From Bacilli bacterium (GTDB lineage Bacteria > Bacillota_I > Bacilli_A > RF39 > UBA660), in NCBI GenBank assembly GCA_017938725.1, contig JAGBAW010000009.1, positions 1-48,796 on the forward strand: a stretch of 48,796 nucleotides of DNA, written 5' to 3'. How positions within the stretch are numbered: position 1 is the stretch's first letter; each line of letters begins with the position of its first letter. The notes beneath the pieces are model-generated. The model had not been told where the DNA came from. It searched no databases and worked only from the letters and a program-made list of their open reading frames with translations. Below are positions 34,468-43,930 of the stretch, piece after piece. Position numbers and translations under genes: made by a program.

Positions 34468-35214
34468 ATGAATATTGGTTATAGTTTTTTAATTACATCT
34501 CTTGCAGGATTATCAACTATGCTTGGAATGGTAGTACTTTTATTTAATAAGAAAAGTAAAAATAAAATAATAGCGGCATCACTTTCTTTTGCAGCAGGTG
34601 TAATGCTTTGTGTATCTCTTTTAGATTTAATACCAGAATCAATTAATCTTCTAACTAGTAGATATAAAAATTTTGTTAGTATTATGTTTTTCTTAATATT
34701 TTTATGTATAGGTGTATTAACATCTATGTTTATTGATAAAAAAATGCCTGAAAATAAGGATAATAATGGATTATATAGAGTTGGAATTATATCTATGCTT
34801 GCAATAATTCTTCATAATATTCCTGAAGGAATTGCAACCTTTATGGCATCAAGTTTGGATACTAAACTTGGATTATCACTTGCAGTTGCGATTGCGATGC
34901 ATAATATACCTGAAGGAATAAGTATATCTGTTCCAATTTATTATTCAACTAAAAATATAAGAAAATCATTATTATATACACTTGTATCTGCTTTATCTGA
35001 ACCATTAGGAGCAATACTTGCATTTTTATTTTTACAAAACTTTGTAACTGATTCATTTATGGGAATGTTATTTGCATTTATCGCAGGTATAATGACCCAT
35101 ATATCATTTTATGAACTTCTTCCTACTTCTAAAAAATATAATGAAAATAAATTAACATCATTATTCTTTATAATAGGTATTATATTTATGTGTATTAATT
35201 TATTTATACTATAA
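34468..35214 (+). CDS. ZIP family divalent metal transporter (ZupT/GufA-like)
   Basis: 248 residues, eight membrane helices, usual size for the GufA/ZupT group. The two metal-binding helices carry HNIPEGIATF (about residue 113) and HNIPEGISIS (about 148), forming the binuclear metal centre in TM4 and TM5. Probably imports Zn2+ or another divalent metal. TAGGTGA precedes the ATG. It is divergent from the calcium ATPase with a 133-bp gap. Confidence 0.88.
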   Translation: MNIGYSFLITSLAGLSTMLGMVVLLFNKKSKNKIIAASLSFAAGVMLCVSLLDLIPESINLLTSRYKNFVSIMFFLIFLCIGVLTSMFIDKKMPENKDNNGLYRVGIISMLAIILHNIPEGIATFMASSLDTKLGLSLAVAIAMHNIPEGISISVPIYYSTKNIRKSLLYTLVSALSEPLGAILAFLFLQNFVTDSFMGMLFAFIAGIMTHISFYELLPTSKKYNENKLTSLFFIIGIIFMCINLFIL

Positions 35215-35215
35215 A

Positions 35216-35252
35216 AATGCAATATCGTAATGATATTGCATTAATTATTTTA
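35216..35252 (+). terminator. Terminator of the ZIP transporter gene
   Basis: AATGCAATATC (35216-35226), loop GTAAT, GATATTGCATT (35232-35242), followed by a T-rich but interrupted tail. Confidence 0.65.
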
Positions 35253-35290
35253 ACTACCAAATCCAAATAAATTATTACTTCCATATTTCC

Positions 35291-35452
35291 TTAGTTATTT
35301 ATTAAAGAATACCACTTATACAGTAAACCAAAATATAATACATCATATCCTGCATTATAACTCATAGTATCAAATCACTTTGTAGTTTCTCTTAATACTA
35401 ATAATCATTCGCTTTTAGTATATATAAACTAAGTTTATTTATAAAATCACCA
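35291..35452 (-). pseudogene. Decayed small gene downstream of the VirD4-like gene
   Basis: A good ribosome site (GGTGGTGAT) is followed by ATA instead of ATG at 35452, then NKLSLYILKANDY and a stop. After a frame change the reading resumes as LRETTK, a TGA, then DTMSYNAGYDVLYF and GLLYKWYSLINN up to a TAA at 35291-35293. A real gene that lost its start codon and frame is the simplest reading. The original function cannot be told. Confidence 0.4.
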
Positions 35453-35479
35453 CCAATCTTTTTAATATTTAATTAAATG

Positions 35480-35611
35480 TTAAAATCTATAGTTATCGGG
35501 TAATTTTAAAATCAACATTTTACCTTTTTCTTCTTTTTTTATTTGTCCCTTTTTATTTATTAGTAATTGTTTTTCTAAATTATATAAATATTTAAGTACT
35601 TGTTTTCCCAT
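35480..35611 (-). CDS. Small ORF, 43 aa, following the VirD4-like gene
   Basis: ATG one base after the stop of the VirD4-like gene, 43 codons, basic and Leu/Lys-rich, ending GKMLILKLPDNYRF. There is no ribosome site of its own, so it would depend on coupling to the upstream gene. It may be a real small partner, or part of the decaying tail of this operon; the sequence just downstream is clearly decayed. Confidence 0.35.
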   Translation of the reverse strand: MGKQVLKYLYNLEKQLLINKKGQIKKEEKGKMLILKLPDNYRF

Positions 35612-35612
35612 A

Positions 35613-36659
35613 TTATTTTAATAAATTAGTAAAGTCAAAATAACTATTTTTAGTACTGTCTTGTTTAGGATATTTTGAGTAATTATTAAGCTTTACTTCT
35701 TCCTTATCTCCTTTACTATTTACATTAATTACTTCTTCTATTTTATCTATTATAAACTTACCATACTTAGAGTTAATATCTTCAATATTTCTTGATACAA
35801 TATATATCTTATTTTTTAATTCAACTGAAGTTTCTAATAAATCTTCAAAATTAGTTATTTTCATTAAGGAATCAAAATTATCCAATATGAAATTAAAAGG
35901 TATTTTATTTAACTCAGTTATTTTAAATATTTCATTAATAACTGAATTAGTTAATTTTGCATATTCATTATTTCCTAATACAAAAATAGCTGTTTTCTCA
36001 TTTACTTTACTTAAATTTATCTCATTTGAACATAATAAATTTAATAAATTCTCAGTAATAATATATTTATTTAATTCTTGTTTTAAAACAGATATTATAC
36101 CTCCTCTTGTTTCTATAGGAGATAATGCAGTTCCAGATACTAGCATATATTCAGGACTCATAATATCTAGATTACTTACATACTTCTGAAACTTATCATA
36201 GTTATCCTTATTTAAACCTGAAACCATTAATTGAATGCTACCTAAATTTATTTTATTTTCATCATTACATTCATTAAATAGAATTAAAATTAATCCTGAT
36301 AAATAATCCGCAGCTGAATCTTGCCAAAATGGATCCATTACATTCTGTATGCTCATAATACTGCGTGAAAAATCTTTTATTAATTTAATTGCAATATCTT
36401 TTTTTCCATTTTTATAATATTTATATGGTAATAATAATGGATTAAAACCATTTGATAAAGTAGAATCTTTAAAATTAATAACATATGCCTTATATCCATT
36501 ATCAATTAACTCTTGCATATAATTTTTATAGTATTCTTCTTTATTATCTACTATTAATAAATTTTCGTTATTTTGTATTAATTTATTAACTTCTTTAAAC
36601 ATAATATCTTTTGTTTTACCAGAAGATATTTTTCCTAATATTAAATTTGTATTTTTCAT
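35613..36659 (-). CDS. Orphan VirD4/TraG-like ATPase, soluble, with altered Walker B
   Basis: 348 residues. Walker A is GKISSGKT at residues 9-16. The following strand LLIVDNKEEYY, the NGFNPLLL motif near residue 70, and PFWQDSAADYLSGLILILF near 110 are typical of VirD4/TraG coupling proteins of type IV secretion. The block aligned with the family Walker B (LLDEFANLG) reads FILDNFDSL near residue 260, so the catalytic Glu is Asn. The N-terminal membrane helices of VirD4 are absent. No relaxase or other conjugation gene is nearby. It follows the MerR gene by 4 bp with AGGAGAGG before the ATG, so the two form an operon. Confidence 0.75.
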   Translation of the reverse strand: MKNTNLILGKISSGKTKDIMFKEVNKLIQNNENLLIVDNKEEYYKNYMQELIDNGYKAYVINFKDSTLSNGFNPLLLPYKYYKNGKKDIAIKLIKDFSRSIMSIQNVMDPFWQDSAADYLSGLILILFNECNDENKINLGSIQLMVSGLNKDNYDKFQKYVSNLDIMSPEYMLVSGTALSPIETRGGIISVLKQELNKYIITENLLNLLCSNEINLSKVNEKTAIFVLGNNEYAKLTNSVINEIFKITELNKIPFNFILDNFDSLMKITNFEDLLETSVELKNKIYIVSRNIEDINSKYGKFIIDKIEEVINVNSKGDKEEVKLNNYSKYPKQDSTKNSYFDFTNLLK

Positions 36660-36663
36660 ATAT

Positions 36664-37050
36664 TTATCCTCTCCTTTTAACCTTTACCGGTTCAATATTT
36701 ATCTTTTTATTTAAGATAATTTTATTATTTACTATATTACTTCTTAAATAGTCAATTTTTCTAATATTATCTTGAATTATATCTGCCTGTTTTAATAATT
36801 GCTTTCTTTTAAGAAGCATAACATCATTTGTAAAATTATCCCAATTTTGTTTTATTTCTTCTAAAGAAAACCCTACTTCTTTAAGCATTAATATTAATTT
36901 TAAATCATCAATTTGTTCATCACTATAATATCTATATCCAGTATATAAATCTACTTCTATAGGTTTAAATAAATTGATTTCATCATAATATCTAAGCGTT
37001 TTAACAGGTACATTAACTTCTTTAGAAAAATCTCCTATTTTATATAACAT
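36664..37050 (-). CDS. MerR family transcriptional regulator
   Basis: 128 residues. The winged helix-turn-helix is typical: MLYKIGDFSKEVNVPVKTLR, then YYDEINLFKP and TGYRYYSDEQIDDLKLILMLKEVGFSLEEI. A dimerisation helix follows (about 78-110), then a short Lys-rich end. There is no effector domain and there are no metal-binding cysteines, so the inducer is unknown. GAAGGAGGG precedes the ATG. Its own promoter has the 19-bp spacer of MerR-controlled promoters, so it probably regulates itself and the VirD4-like gene behind it. Confidence 0.9.
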   Translation of the reverse strand: MLYKIGDFSKEVNVPVKTLRYYDEINLFKPIEVDLYTGYRYYSDEQIDDLKLILMLKEVGFSLEEIKQNWDNFTNDVMLLKRKQLLKQADIIQDNIRKIDYLRSNIVNNKIILNKKINIEPVKVKRRG

Positions 37051-37068
37051 TTTCCCTCCTTCGAATAC

Positions 37069-37099
37069 ATATTAACATTATAGTTAACTGGAAAGTCAA
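37069..37099 (-). promoter_or_regulatory. MerR-type promoter/operator with 19-bp spacer
   Basis: Minus strand: TTGACT (37099-37094), a 19-bp spacer, TAATAT (37074-37069). The spacer is centred on GTTAAC in the imperfect dyad AC.TT..AGTTAACT..AA.GT. Overlong spacers carrying a dyad are the hallmark of promoters that MerR proteins untwist to activate. Confidence 0.75.
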
Positions 37100-37152
37100 T
37101 ACTTATTTTAAGATATATATTTATTTTTACAAATTCAAAACAATATTTGAAA

Positions 37153-37644
37153 TTATATTTTTACCCTCTCTATAATTCTAATTTTCATTTTTTTGTTCGC
37201 TACATCATATGAACAAATATCACCTATTTTCTTTTTATATATTGCTTTCCCAATCGGACTATTTAATGTTATTTCACATATATCTAGCTCCTCATTAGGA
37301 ATAAATTTACCAGTTAATTTAATAATTTCATTTTCTATATCATCTTCTGAATATATAAATTCAATTTTAACAATATCATTTATATTTACAAGATTTTCAT
37401 CATATGTATCATTTATAACTTTTAATTTTTTTGATTGTTCTAGCATTGTTTTAATATTATTATCTATCATTCTATTAACTCGCATTGCTTCTTCATATGC
37501 AGGGTTATCATGCCAGCCATCTCCAACATAATCATTATAAGCTTTGCTTAAAGTGTTTGCATTAGTTAAACTTGAATTTTTAAGATCTTCAAATTTTTCA
37601 TAGAATTGCTTATATCCTTCTTCAGTAACTAATATTTCGTTCAT
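37153..37644 (-). CDS. GreA/GreB-family transcription factor
   Basis: 163 residues, the size of GreA. The N-terminal coiled coil (about 1-75) has at its tip GDGWHDNPAYEEA in place of the GreA GDxxENAEY; acidic residues are kept but spaced one residue further apart. The C-terminal domain has the FKBP-like ending NSPIGKAIYKKKIGD typical of Gre factors. Gre factors enter the RNA polymerase secondary channel and stimulate cleavage of backtracked RNA. This variant tip suggests a paralogue rather than the housekeeping GreA. AAGGAAGTGAT precedes the ATG. Confidence 0.8.
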   Translation of the reverse strand: MNEILVTEEGYKQFYEKFEDLKNSSLTNANTLSKAYNDYVGDGWHDNPAYEEAMRVNRMIDNNIKTMLEQSKKLKVINDTYDENLVNINDIVKIEFIYSEDDIENEIIKLTGKFIPNEELDICEITLNSPIGKAIYKKKIGDICSYDVANKKMKIRIIERVKI

Positions 37645-37668
37645 AAAATCACTTCCTTGTATGTTAAC

Positions 37669-37677
37669 ATTATACCA
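37669..37677 (-). promoter_or_regulatory. Extended -10 promoter of the greA-like gene
   Basis: Minus strand: TGG followed by TATAAT (37674-37669), the same TATGGTATAAT form as before rarA. No convincing -35 box. Confidence 0.5.
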
Positions 37678-37739
37678 TAAACTTTATATCATCCGCTAAC
37701 AAAAAAGATATCTATGTTTATTGTTTACATCACATTATT

Positions 37740-37780
37740 AAAAAAAACTCTTTTTATGAGTCATTCATCTAAAGAGTTCT
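37740..37780 (-). terminator. Terminator of the XRE-DUF4097 operon
   Basis: Minus strand: AACTCTTT (37778 end) pairs with AAAGAGTT around an inner ATGA/TCAT helix, followed by six or more T. Confidence 0.75.
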
Positions 37781-38686
37781 TTAATTTTCAATTTCTATAT
37801 CTCCACAATCATTTTCTATCTTTAAAGTAATATCTGACTTATGATAATTATTATTTATTTTAACATCTCCTAAATCAGTTTTAGCATCTATATATACATC
37901 TTTAATATTATTTATTCTTATATCACCATAATCATTAACTATTTTAGAGTTTTCAGTAAGACTAATTGTATCAATTTTAATATCACCACAATCATCTTTT
38001 ATATCTAAATATTTATTTATTTTTTTAATTATTATATATCCATAACTATTTCTAACATTTAAATTATTTACAGTTCCGATTTTAACATCTCCGCATTCTT
38101 CCTCAACTTTAGCATTATTTGCATTATTAATTTCTATGTCACCATAATTATTTTTAACATTAATTTCAGATGCTGATTCAATAATTACATCACCACAATC
38201 TTCCTCAATATCTAGTTTTGCATTATTAAAACTTTCTACTTTTATGTCGCCATAATTATTATTTATTATAATATTTTTATCGAAATTTTCTGGAATATAA
38301 ATAACTAATTTTGATTTTCTATTAAAACAAAAACCAATACATTTTTTATTTTCAACATTAACTTCTAATATTCCACCATCATTTTTTACATCATGTTTTT
38401 TTAATTTATCTTCATCACCATATATCATTGTTTTTATATTATTATTAGTATTTCTTTTAATTTCTATATCTGATGAATCAACATTTATTTTTATATCAGT
38501 AAAATTATTATCATATTCTTTTTCAAGTAATAAATTAGTACTTGCTTTATCATTAAAATCAAATCTAAAATTTTTTAATCCACCTAATCCACCTTTTAAT
38601 GCAAATATTAAAAATGTAATAAAAAATAAAACTATGATTGATAATAAACATATTAAAGTTATAATTAATGGTTTATTATTCTTCAT
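37781..38686 (-). CDS. Membrane-anchored DUF4097 beta-helix protein with Tyr/Cys ladder
   Basis: 301 residues from the ATG at 38686 (AGGTGGTGAT before it), overlapping the upstream regulator by 11 bp. One membrane helix near residues 9-30, then a DUF4097-type domain. From about residue 140 it consists of repeats of about 18-20 residues, each holding a turn of the form [N/D]-x-[YC]-GD-[IV]. The third position alternates: NNYGDI, EDCGDV, NNYGDI, EECGDV, NSYGYI, DDCGDI, NDYGDI, TDLGDV, NDCGDI. A parallel beta-helix outside the membrane would stack Cys and Tyr on alternate rungs. DUF4097 proteins often pair with XRE or LiaR-type envelope stress regulators, as here. Confidence 0.8.
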   Translation of the reverse strand: MKNNKPLIITLICLLSIIVLFFITFLIFALKGGLGGLKNFRFDFNDKASTNLLLEKEYDNNFTDIKINVDSSDIEIKRNTNNNIKTMIYGDEDKLKKHDVKNDGGILEVNVENKKCIGFCFNRKSKLVIYIPENFDKNIIINNNYGDIKVESFNNAKLDIEEDCGDVIIESASEINVKNNYGDIEINNANNAKVEEECGDVKIGTVNNLNVRNSYGYIIIKKINKYLDIKDDCGDIKIDTISLTENSKIVNDYGDIRINNIKDVYIDAKTDLGDVKINNNYHKSDITLKIENDCGDIEIEN

Positions 38687-39287
38687 TTTTATCACCACCT
38701 TTTAACATAAATATAAGTTTTACTATTTCTTCAACTAATCCATTTATTATAAATATAATCCATGTAATATGCCATGCCATTGTTATAAAACTTACAAGAA
38801 AGTATATTATTACAGATATTATACCTATAATTTCGTTTATTTGTTTTATAGTTTTTTCTTCTTTAGTAAGTTCATGTTTTTCTTTTTTATTTACTATAGA
38901 ATTATATACTATAATACCAGTTGCTACTGCGATTATAATAAGAAATATACAGAATCCTAAAATTGGACTATTTAATATTGTTGAAGAAAATATTAACCAT
39001 ACTACTGAAAAAATATATAAAAATACAGATATACCTATATTCCTTGCACTATTTATCTTTACATTTTTATTTGCATTTTCAATAATATCTTTTTTACCTG
39101 TTAAAAGTTCATCAGTTGTAATATTATAAAATTCACATATTGGAACTATTTTATCAAAATCAGGGGTTGATTGATCTGTTTCCCATTTTGATACAGTTTG
39201 CCTTGTTACATTTAAAACATTTGCAAGTTCTTCTTGTGATAAATTTTTTTCTTTTCTTAATTTTAACAATCTTTCTCCAATTGTCAT
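38676..39287 (-). CDS. XRE-type HTH regulator with membrane domain
   Basis: 203 residues. Residues 1-62 are a classic HTH_3 domain (LLKLRKEKNLSQEELANVL, then VTRQTVSKWETDQS). After a linker come four membrane helices in two pairs (about 82-130 and 152-195). Regulators of this make-up in Bacillota often control envelope genes from the membrane. AGAGGTGT precedes the ATG; its stop overlaps the start of the DUF4097 gene, so the two are translated together. The DUF4097 protein may be its sensor or target, which is inference. Confidence 0.85.
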   Translation of the reverse strand: MTIGERLLKLRKEKNLSQEELANVLNVTRQTVSKWETDQSTPDFDKIVPICEFYNITTDELLTGKKDIIENANKNVKINSARNIGISVFLYIFSVVWLIFSSTILNSPILGFCIFLIIIAVATGIIVYNSIVNKKEKHELTKEEKTIKQINEIIGIISVIIYFLVSFITMAWHITWIIFIINGLVEEIVKLIFMLKGGDKNEE

Positions 39288-39357
39288 AATAACACCTCTT
39301 TCAAATAAAATTATAATATTTTTTTCAGTTGCAATCTACCAAACATACTTTGAAATT

Positions 39358-39385
39358 TGTCAACCATGCTTAACATATTATATTT
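39358..39385 (+). promoter_or_regulatory. Probable promoter of the 39456 gene
   Basis: TTGTCA (39358-39363), 16 bp, TATATT (39380-39385). The same bases read as TTGACA on the other strand, in front of the divergent XRE gene. Confidence 0.4.
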
Positions 39386-39455
39386 TATCATAAAAATTTG
39401 GCTAAAAAAAGATGTTGTGATAATCTATTATTACATTTTTAAAGGAGGTTTTCTT

Positions 39456-39839
39456 ATGGATGAAACTACAATTAAAAAGCATAAATTATTGTTTGAATTG
39501 GTGAACGAAGTAGATAATATTAAACAAACTGATGAGATTATAGATATTGATTTTAATTTAGGTTTTAAAGAAAGTATAAGTGACTTTGAAAGACACAATG
39601 ATAAAGTATTTAATATTAACGTATATATAATCACAAGATTATTTAAGGGCGAATATGAAAAAATAAAAGAAGAAAAAGGAAAATTTACTTTAGAAGAATA
39701 TTATGAATTTATTGATGGATTAGATTTACCAGACATAATTCAGGAATATTATATAAAGATGCCTCAAATGGTTGCGCAAAATAAAATATTATCTTATGTA
39801 ACTGATATACCTAGTTATCTAGATATTATAAAAGGCTAA
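39456..39839 (+). CDS. Hypothetical acidic protein, 127 aa
   Basis: The ATG at 39456 has a perfect AAAGGAGG site 8 nt upstream; the frame extends 33 codons further, but with no site and through the promoter. The product is soluble, acidic and helical, begins MDETTIKKHKLLFELVNEV and includes GFKESISDFERHNDKV and LDLPDIIQEYYIKMPQM. No family recognised. A strong terminator follows. Confidence 0.7.
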   Translation: MDETTIKKHKLLFELVNEVDNIKQTDEIIDIDFNLGFKESISDFERHNDKVFNINVYIITRLFKGEYEKIKEEKGKFTLEEYYEFIDGLDLPDIIQEYYIKMPQMVAQNKILSYVTDIPSYLDIIKG

Positions 39840-39859
39840 TTAGTTAGCCTTCTTTTTTT
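39831..39859. terminator. Bidirectional terminator
   Basis: AAGGCTAA (39832-39839), loop TTAG, TTAGCCTT (39844-39851), then C and seven T. It serves the hypothetical gene on the plus strand and the DUF421 gene on the minus strand, overlapping both stops. Confidence 0.8.
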
Positions 39860-40479
39860 ATTATATAAATTTCATTATCTTTATAAAATGCATAAAATAT
39901 TTGTTCAATATCTATATTCTTTTTTCTTAAAATTGTTTTAATCCATTTTCTATTTTTATTTATATATTTTAAATTTTTTTCTTCTATAACTCCATCAAGT
40001 ATTAAAGGAAGAGGAAAAACATTATTATCATTATCTTGTTTTTTAAATACTGATAACTTACCATTTGTTTCTAAAATTGCAAAATCTACTTCTTCTATTG
40101 TTCTTATTCCTTTATCTCTAAGTTGAAGAAGTAAATCATTTAAATTATATTTTTGATTTCTCATTTCACTAAAGTTAAGTTTACCATTTGAAATTATCAC
40201 ACTCTCTTTACCATCAAGTACATCCCTAAATTTATTACTTTTTAATGATAGTCTTGCAAATACAATTTGAAATGTAACAAGTGTTACTGCAGGAACAATA
40301 ACATACCATATAGGATCTTTATAATTTTCAATACTAATTGCAATTAATTGTGAAATAAGCATAGATATTATAAAATCAAATACCCCAAGTTCCCCAACTT
40401 CTCTTTTACCCATCACTTTATATGAAATTACTACGAGAAAATAAAAGAATATTGTCCTAAAAAATATAGTTAATAACAT
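39844..40479 (-). CDS. DUF421 (YetF-like) membrane protein
   Basis: 211 residues from the ATG at 40479, preceded by AGGTGATAA; a GTG at 40488 overlaps that site. Three N-terminal membrane helices (about 3-85) with the family motif KVMGKREVGELGVFDFII, then a soluble domain with IISNGKLNFSEMRNQKYNLNDLLLQLRDKGI and EVDFAILETNGKLSV. All are hallmarks of YetF/YrbG proteins. Some relatives are expressed in Bacillus spores or under membrane stress; function unknown. Confidence 0.85.
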   Translation of the reverse strand: MLLTIFFRTIFFYFLVVISYKVMGKREVGELGVFDFIISMLISQLIAISIENYKDPIWYVIVPAVTLVTFQIVFARLSLKSNKFRDVLDGKESVIISNGKLNFSEMRNQKYNLNDLLLQLRDKGIRTIEEVDFAILETNGKLSVFKKQDNDNNVFPLPLILDGVIEEKNLKYINKNRKWIKTILRKKNIDIEQIFYAFYKDNEIYIIKKEG

Positions 40480-40553
40480 ATTTATCACCTATTTTATTTT
40501 GTTTTAAATCATATTATTTTATACATTTGAATAATATTTATTAAGGTGATTAT

Positions 40554-40907
40554 ATGAAATATTTAAAAACAATTATTTTTGAATTTATTATTCTAATTAC
40601 ATTAACCCTAATAACAACAATATTATATTATTTTGATTTAACTAGTTCAAATGCAAATAATATATTTAAGATTATAAGTTTTGTAATTATATTTGTATCT
40701 ACTGGTATTTATATAGGCAAAAATAGTAATAAAAAAGGATGGTTTGAAGGATTAAAAATATCTGGAATAAACATATTATTATTTCTAATTATAGCACTAC
40801 TTTTTAAATATGATTTTAATATAAAACAATTTATTTATTACTTAATAAGTTCTTTTACAGTAGTACTAGGTAGTATGATTGGTATAAATTTTAGAAAGAA
40901 AAAATAA
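40554..40907 (+). CDS. TIGR04086-type small membrane protein
   Basis: 117 residues with four membrane helices. The spacing of helices, the GIYIGKNSNKKGWFEGLKIS loop and the end GSMIGINFRKKK match the TIGR04086 family of Bacillota, found near tgt, yajC and secDF in many genomes; tgt lies close by here. AAGGTGATT precedes the ATG. Function unknown. Confidence 0.75.
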   Translation: MKYLKTIIFEFIILITLTLITTILYYFDLTSSNANNIFKIISFVIIFVSTGIYIGKNSNKKGWFEGLKISGINILLFLIIALLFKYDFNIKQFIYYLISSFTVVLGSMIGINFRKKK

Positions 40908-40928
40908 AAAAATGCGATCCGTATTTTT

Positions 40929-40931
<3 letters not shown>
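40907..40931 (+). terminator. Terminator of the TIGR04086 gene
   Basis: AAAAAATGCG (40907-40916) pairs with CGTATTTTTT (40920-40929), including one G-U, across a 3-nt loop and ending in a T run. Confidence 0.6.
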
Positions 40932-42793
<1,862 letters not shown>

Positions 42794-42800
42794 TCATTTC

Positions 42801-43922
42801 CTATAATTTATTTCTTTTTATATTGTTATAACAATATAACCTATTTAGTATATTATCATTATTAATTGTATTATTATTTATTCTTATATGCATCATACTA
42901 TCAACATCCTTTGGAAAATTTACAATATGCACATCTCCTAATTGATACTCTAACCTTCTAAAATTTCTCATAAATTTATCAGTAATATTAGTTTGTATAT
43001 TATAATGTTCCTCCTTAGCAGATTCTTCAATTTTTCTAAATTCCTCCTGTGACACTTTATCCTTAAACTTATTAACCCGATAATCAATAGCCTTCTCTTT
43101 TGCTTTATATCTTATCGGCATATAATCTATTACCCTTATATCATTAATATTAATTTCTTTTAATTTTTTAATAAATATGGTTAATGATACTAATGCACTT
43201 GGAGTAACATCCTTTATATTATCTAATGCATAGTCATCATAAATTTCTTTATTTACTCTATACAATATTCTATTTACCTTTTTTGTATATTCATTTTTTT
43301 GCACTTTCTCAATCCTTTGAATAGCATATATATAACATATACCTTCACTTATACCATAAAATATTTCAGGAAGCTTAAATACTTCGTTATTACTCCTATC
43401 TCTTACAATATAACTACTAAATGAATATGGTGTTTCAAGTATTGGATTATTTAGCTTTATTTCATATTCTATATTACTATATTCCAGAAAATCTATATCA
43501 GTTAAATAAACTATTTTAGAATTTTTATCATATAATGTATCATCTAAAAAATTTATTCTCATTCTTAAAAAATTTATTGGATTAATTAAATCCATATCAG
43601 TTACATTATTCCATAAATTTGAAATAATAAAATCAATTATATAAGTTTTATTACCATTATAATATACGTAATCTATGTTTTTTAAACTTGAATTTAGGAT
43701 AATATCTATCATTTTCTTAGTATACTGCACAAGTAATTGATTAAATAAATCTATATCAGATATAATAAGTGTTTCTGAAACATCATAATTTGTATATTTT
43801 TTATTATCATTTAATAATGTTTGAAATTCTATATTAAAGTTCCAACCATCTATCTTTAAATTATCATCTCTGATGGCAGGCAATATTTTATTATAAAATT
43901 CATTTAAAATTAATTCATCCAT
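42801..43922 (-). CDS. Hypothetical protein between queA and tgt, 373 aa
   Basis: Soluble, with no membrane helix or signal peptide. Rich in Asn, Ile, Tyr and Asp, alpha/beta, with FRMRINFLDDTLYDKNS, LPEIFYGISEGICYIYAIQR and a basic C-terminal part (RYKAKEKAIDYRVNKF, then RRLEYQLGDVHIVNFPKDVDS). No motif recognised. AGGAG precedes the ATG, and it lies 8 bp after queA and 16 bp before tgt, so it is part of that operon. Confidence 0.7.
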   Translation of the reverse strand: MDELILNEFYNKILPAIRDDNLKIDGWNFNIEFQTLLNDNKKYTNYDVSETLIISDIDLFNQLLVQYTKKMIDIILNSSLKNIDYVYYNGNKTYIIDFIISNLWNNVTDMDLINPINFLRMRINFLDDTLYDKNSKIVYLTDIDFLEYSNIEYEIKLNNPILETPYSFSSYIVRDRSNNEVFKLPEIFYGISEGICYIYAIQRIEKVQKNEYTKKVNRILYRVNKEIYDDYALDNIKDVTPSALVSLTIFIKKLKEININDIRVIDYMPIRYKAKEKAIDYRVNKFKDKVSQEEFRKIEESAKEEHYNIQTNITDKFMRNFRRLEYQLGDVHIVNFPKDVDSMMHIRINNNTINNDNILNRLYCYNNIKRNKL

Positions 43923-43930
43923 ATTAACTC

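Noticed and set aside
39357-39455. Longer form of the 39456 protein (start at 39357)
   Set aside because: The extension runs through the promoter, lacks a ribosome site, and an ideal AAAGGAGG lies before the ATG at 39456.
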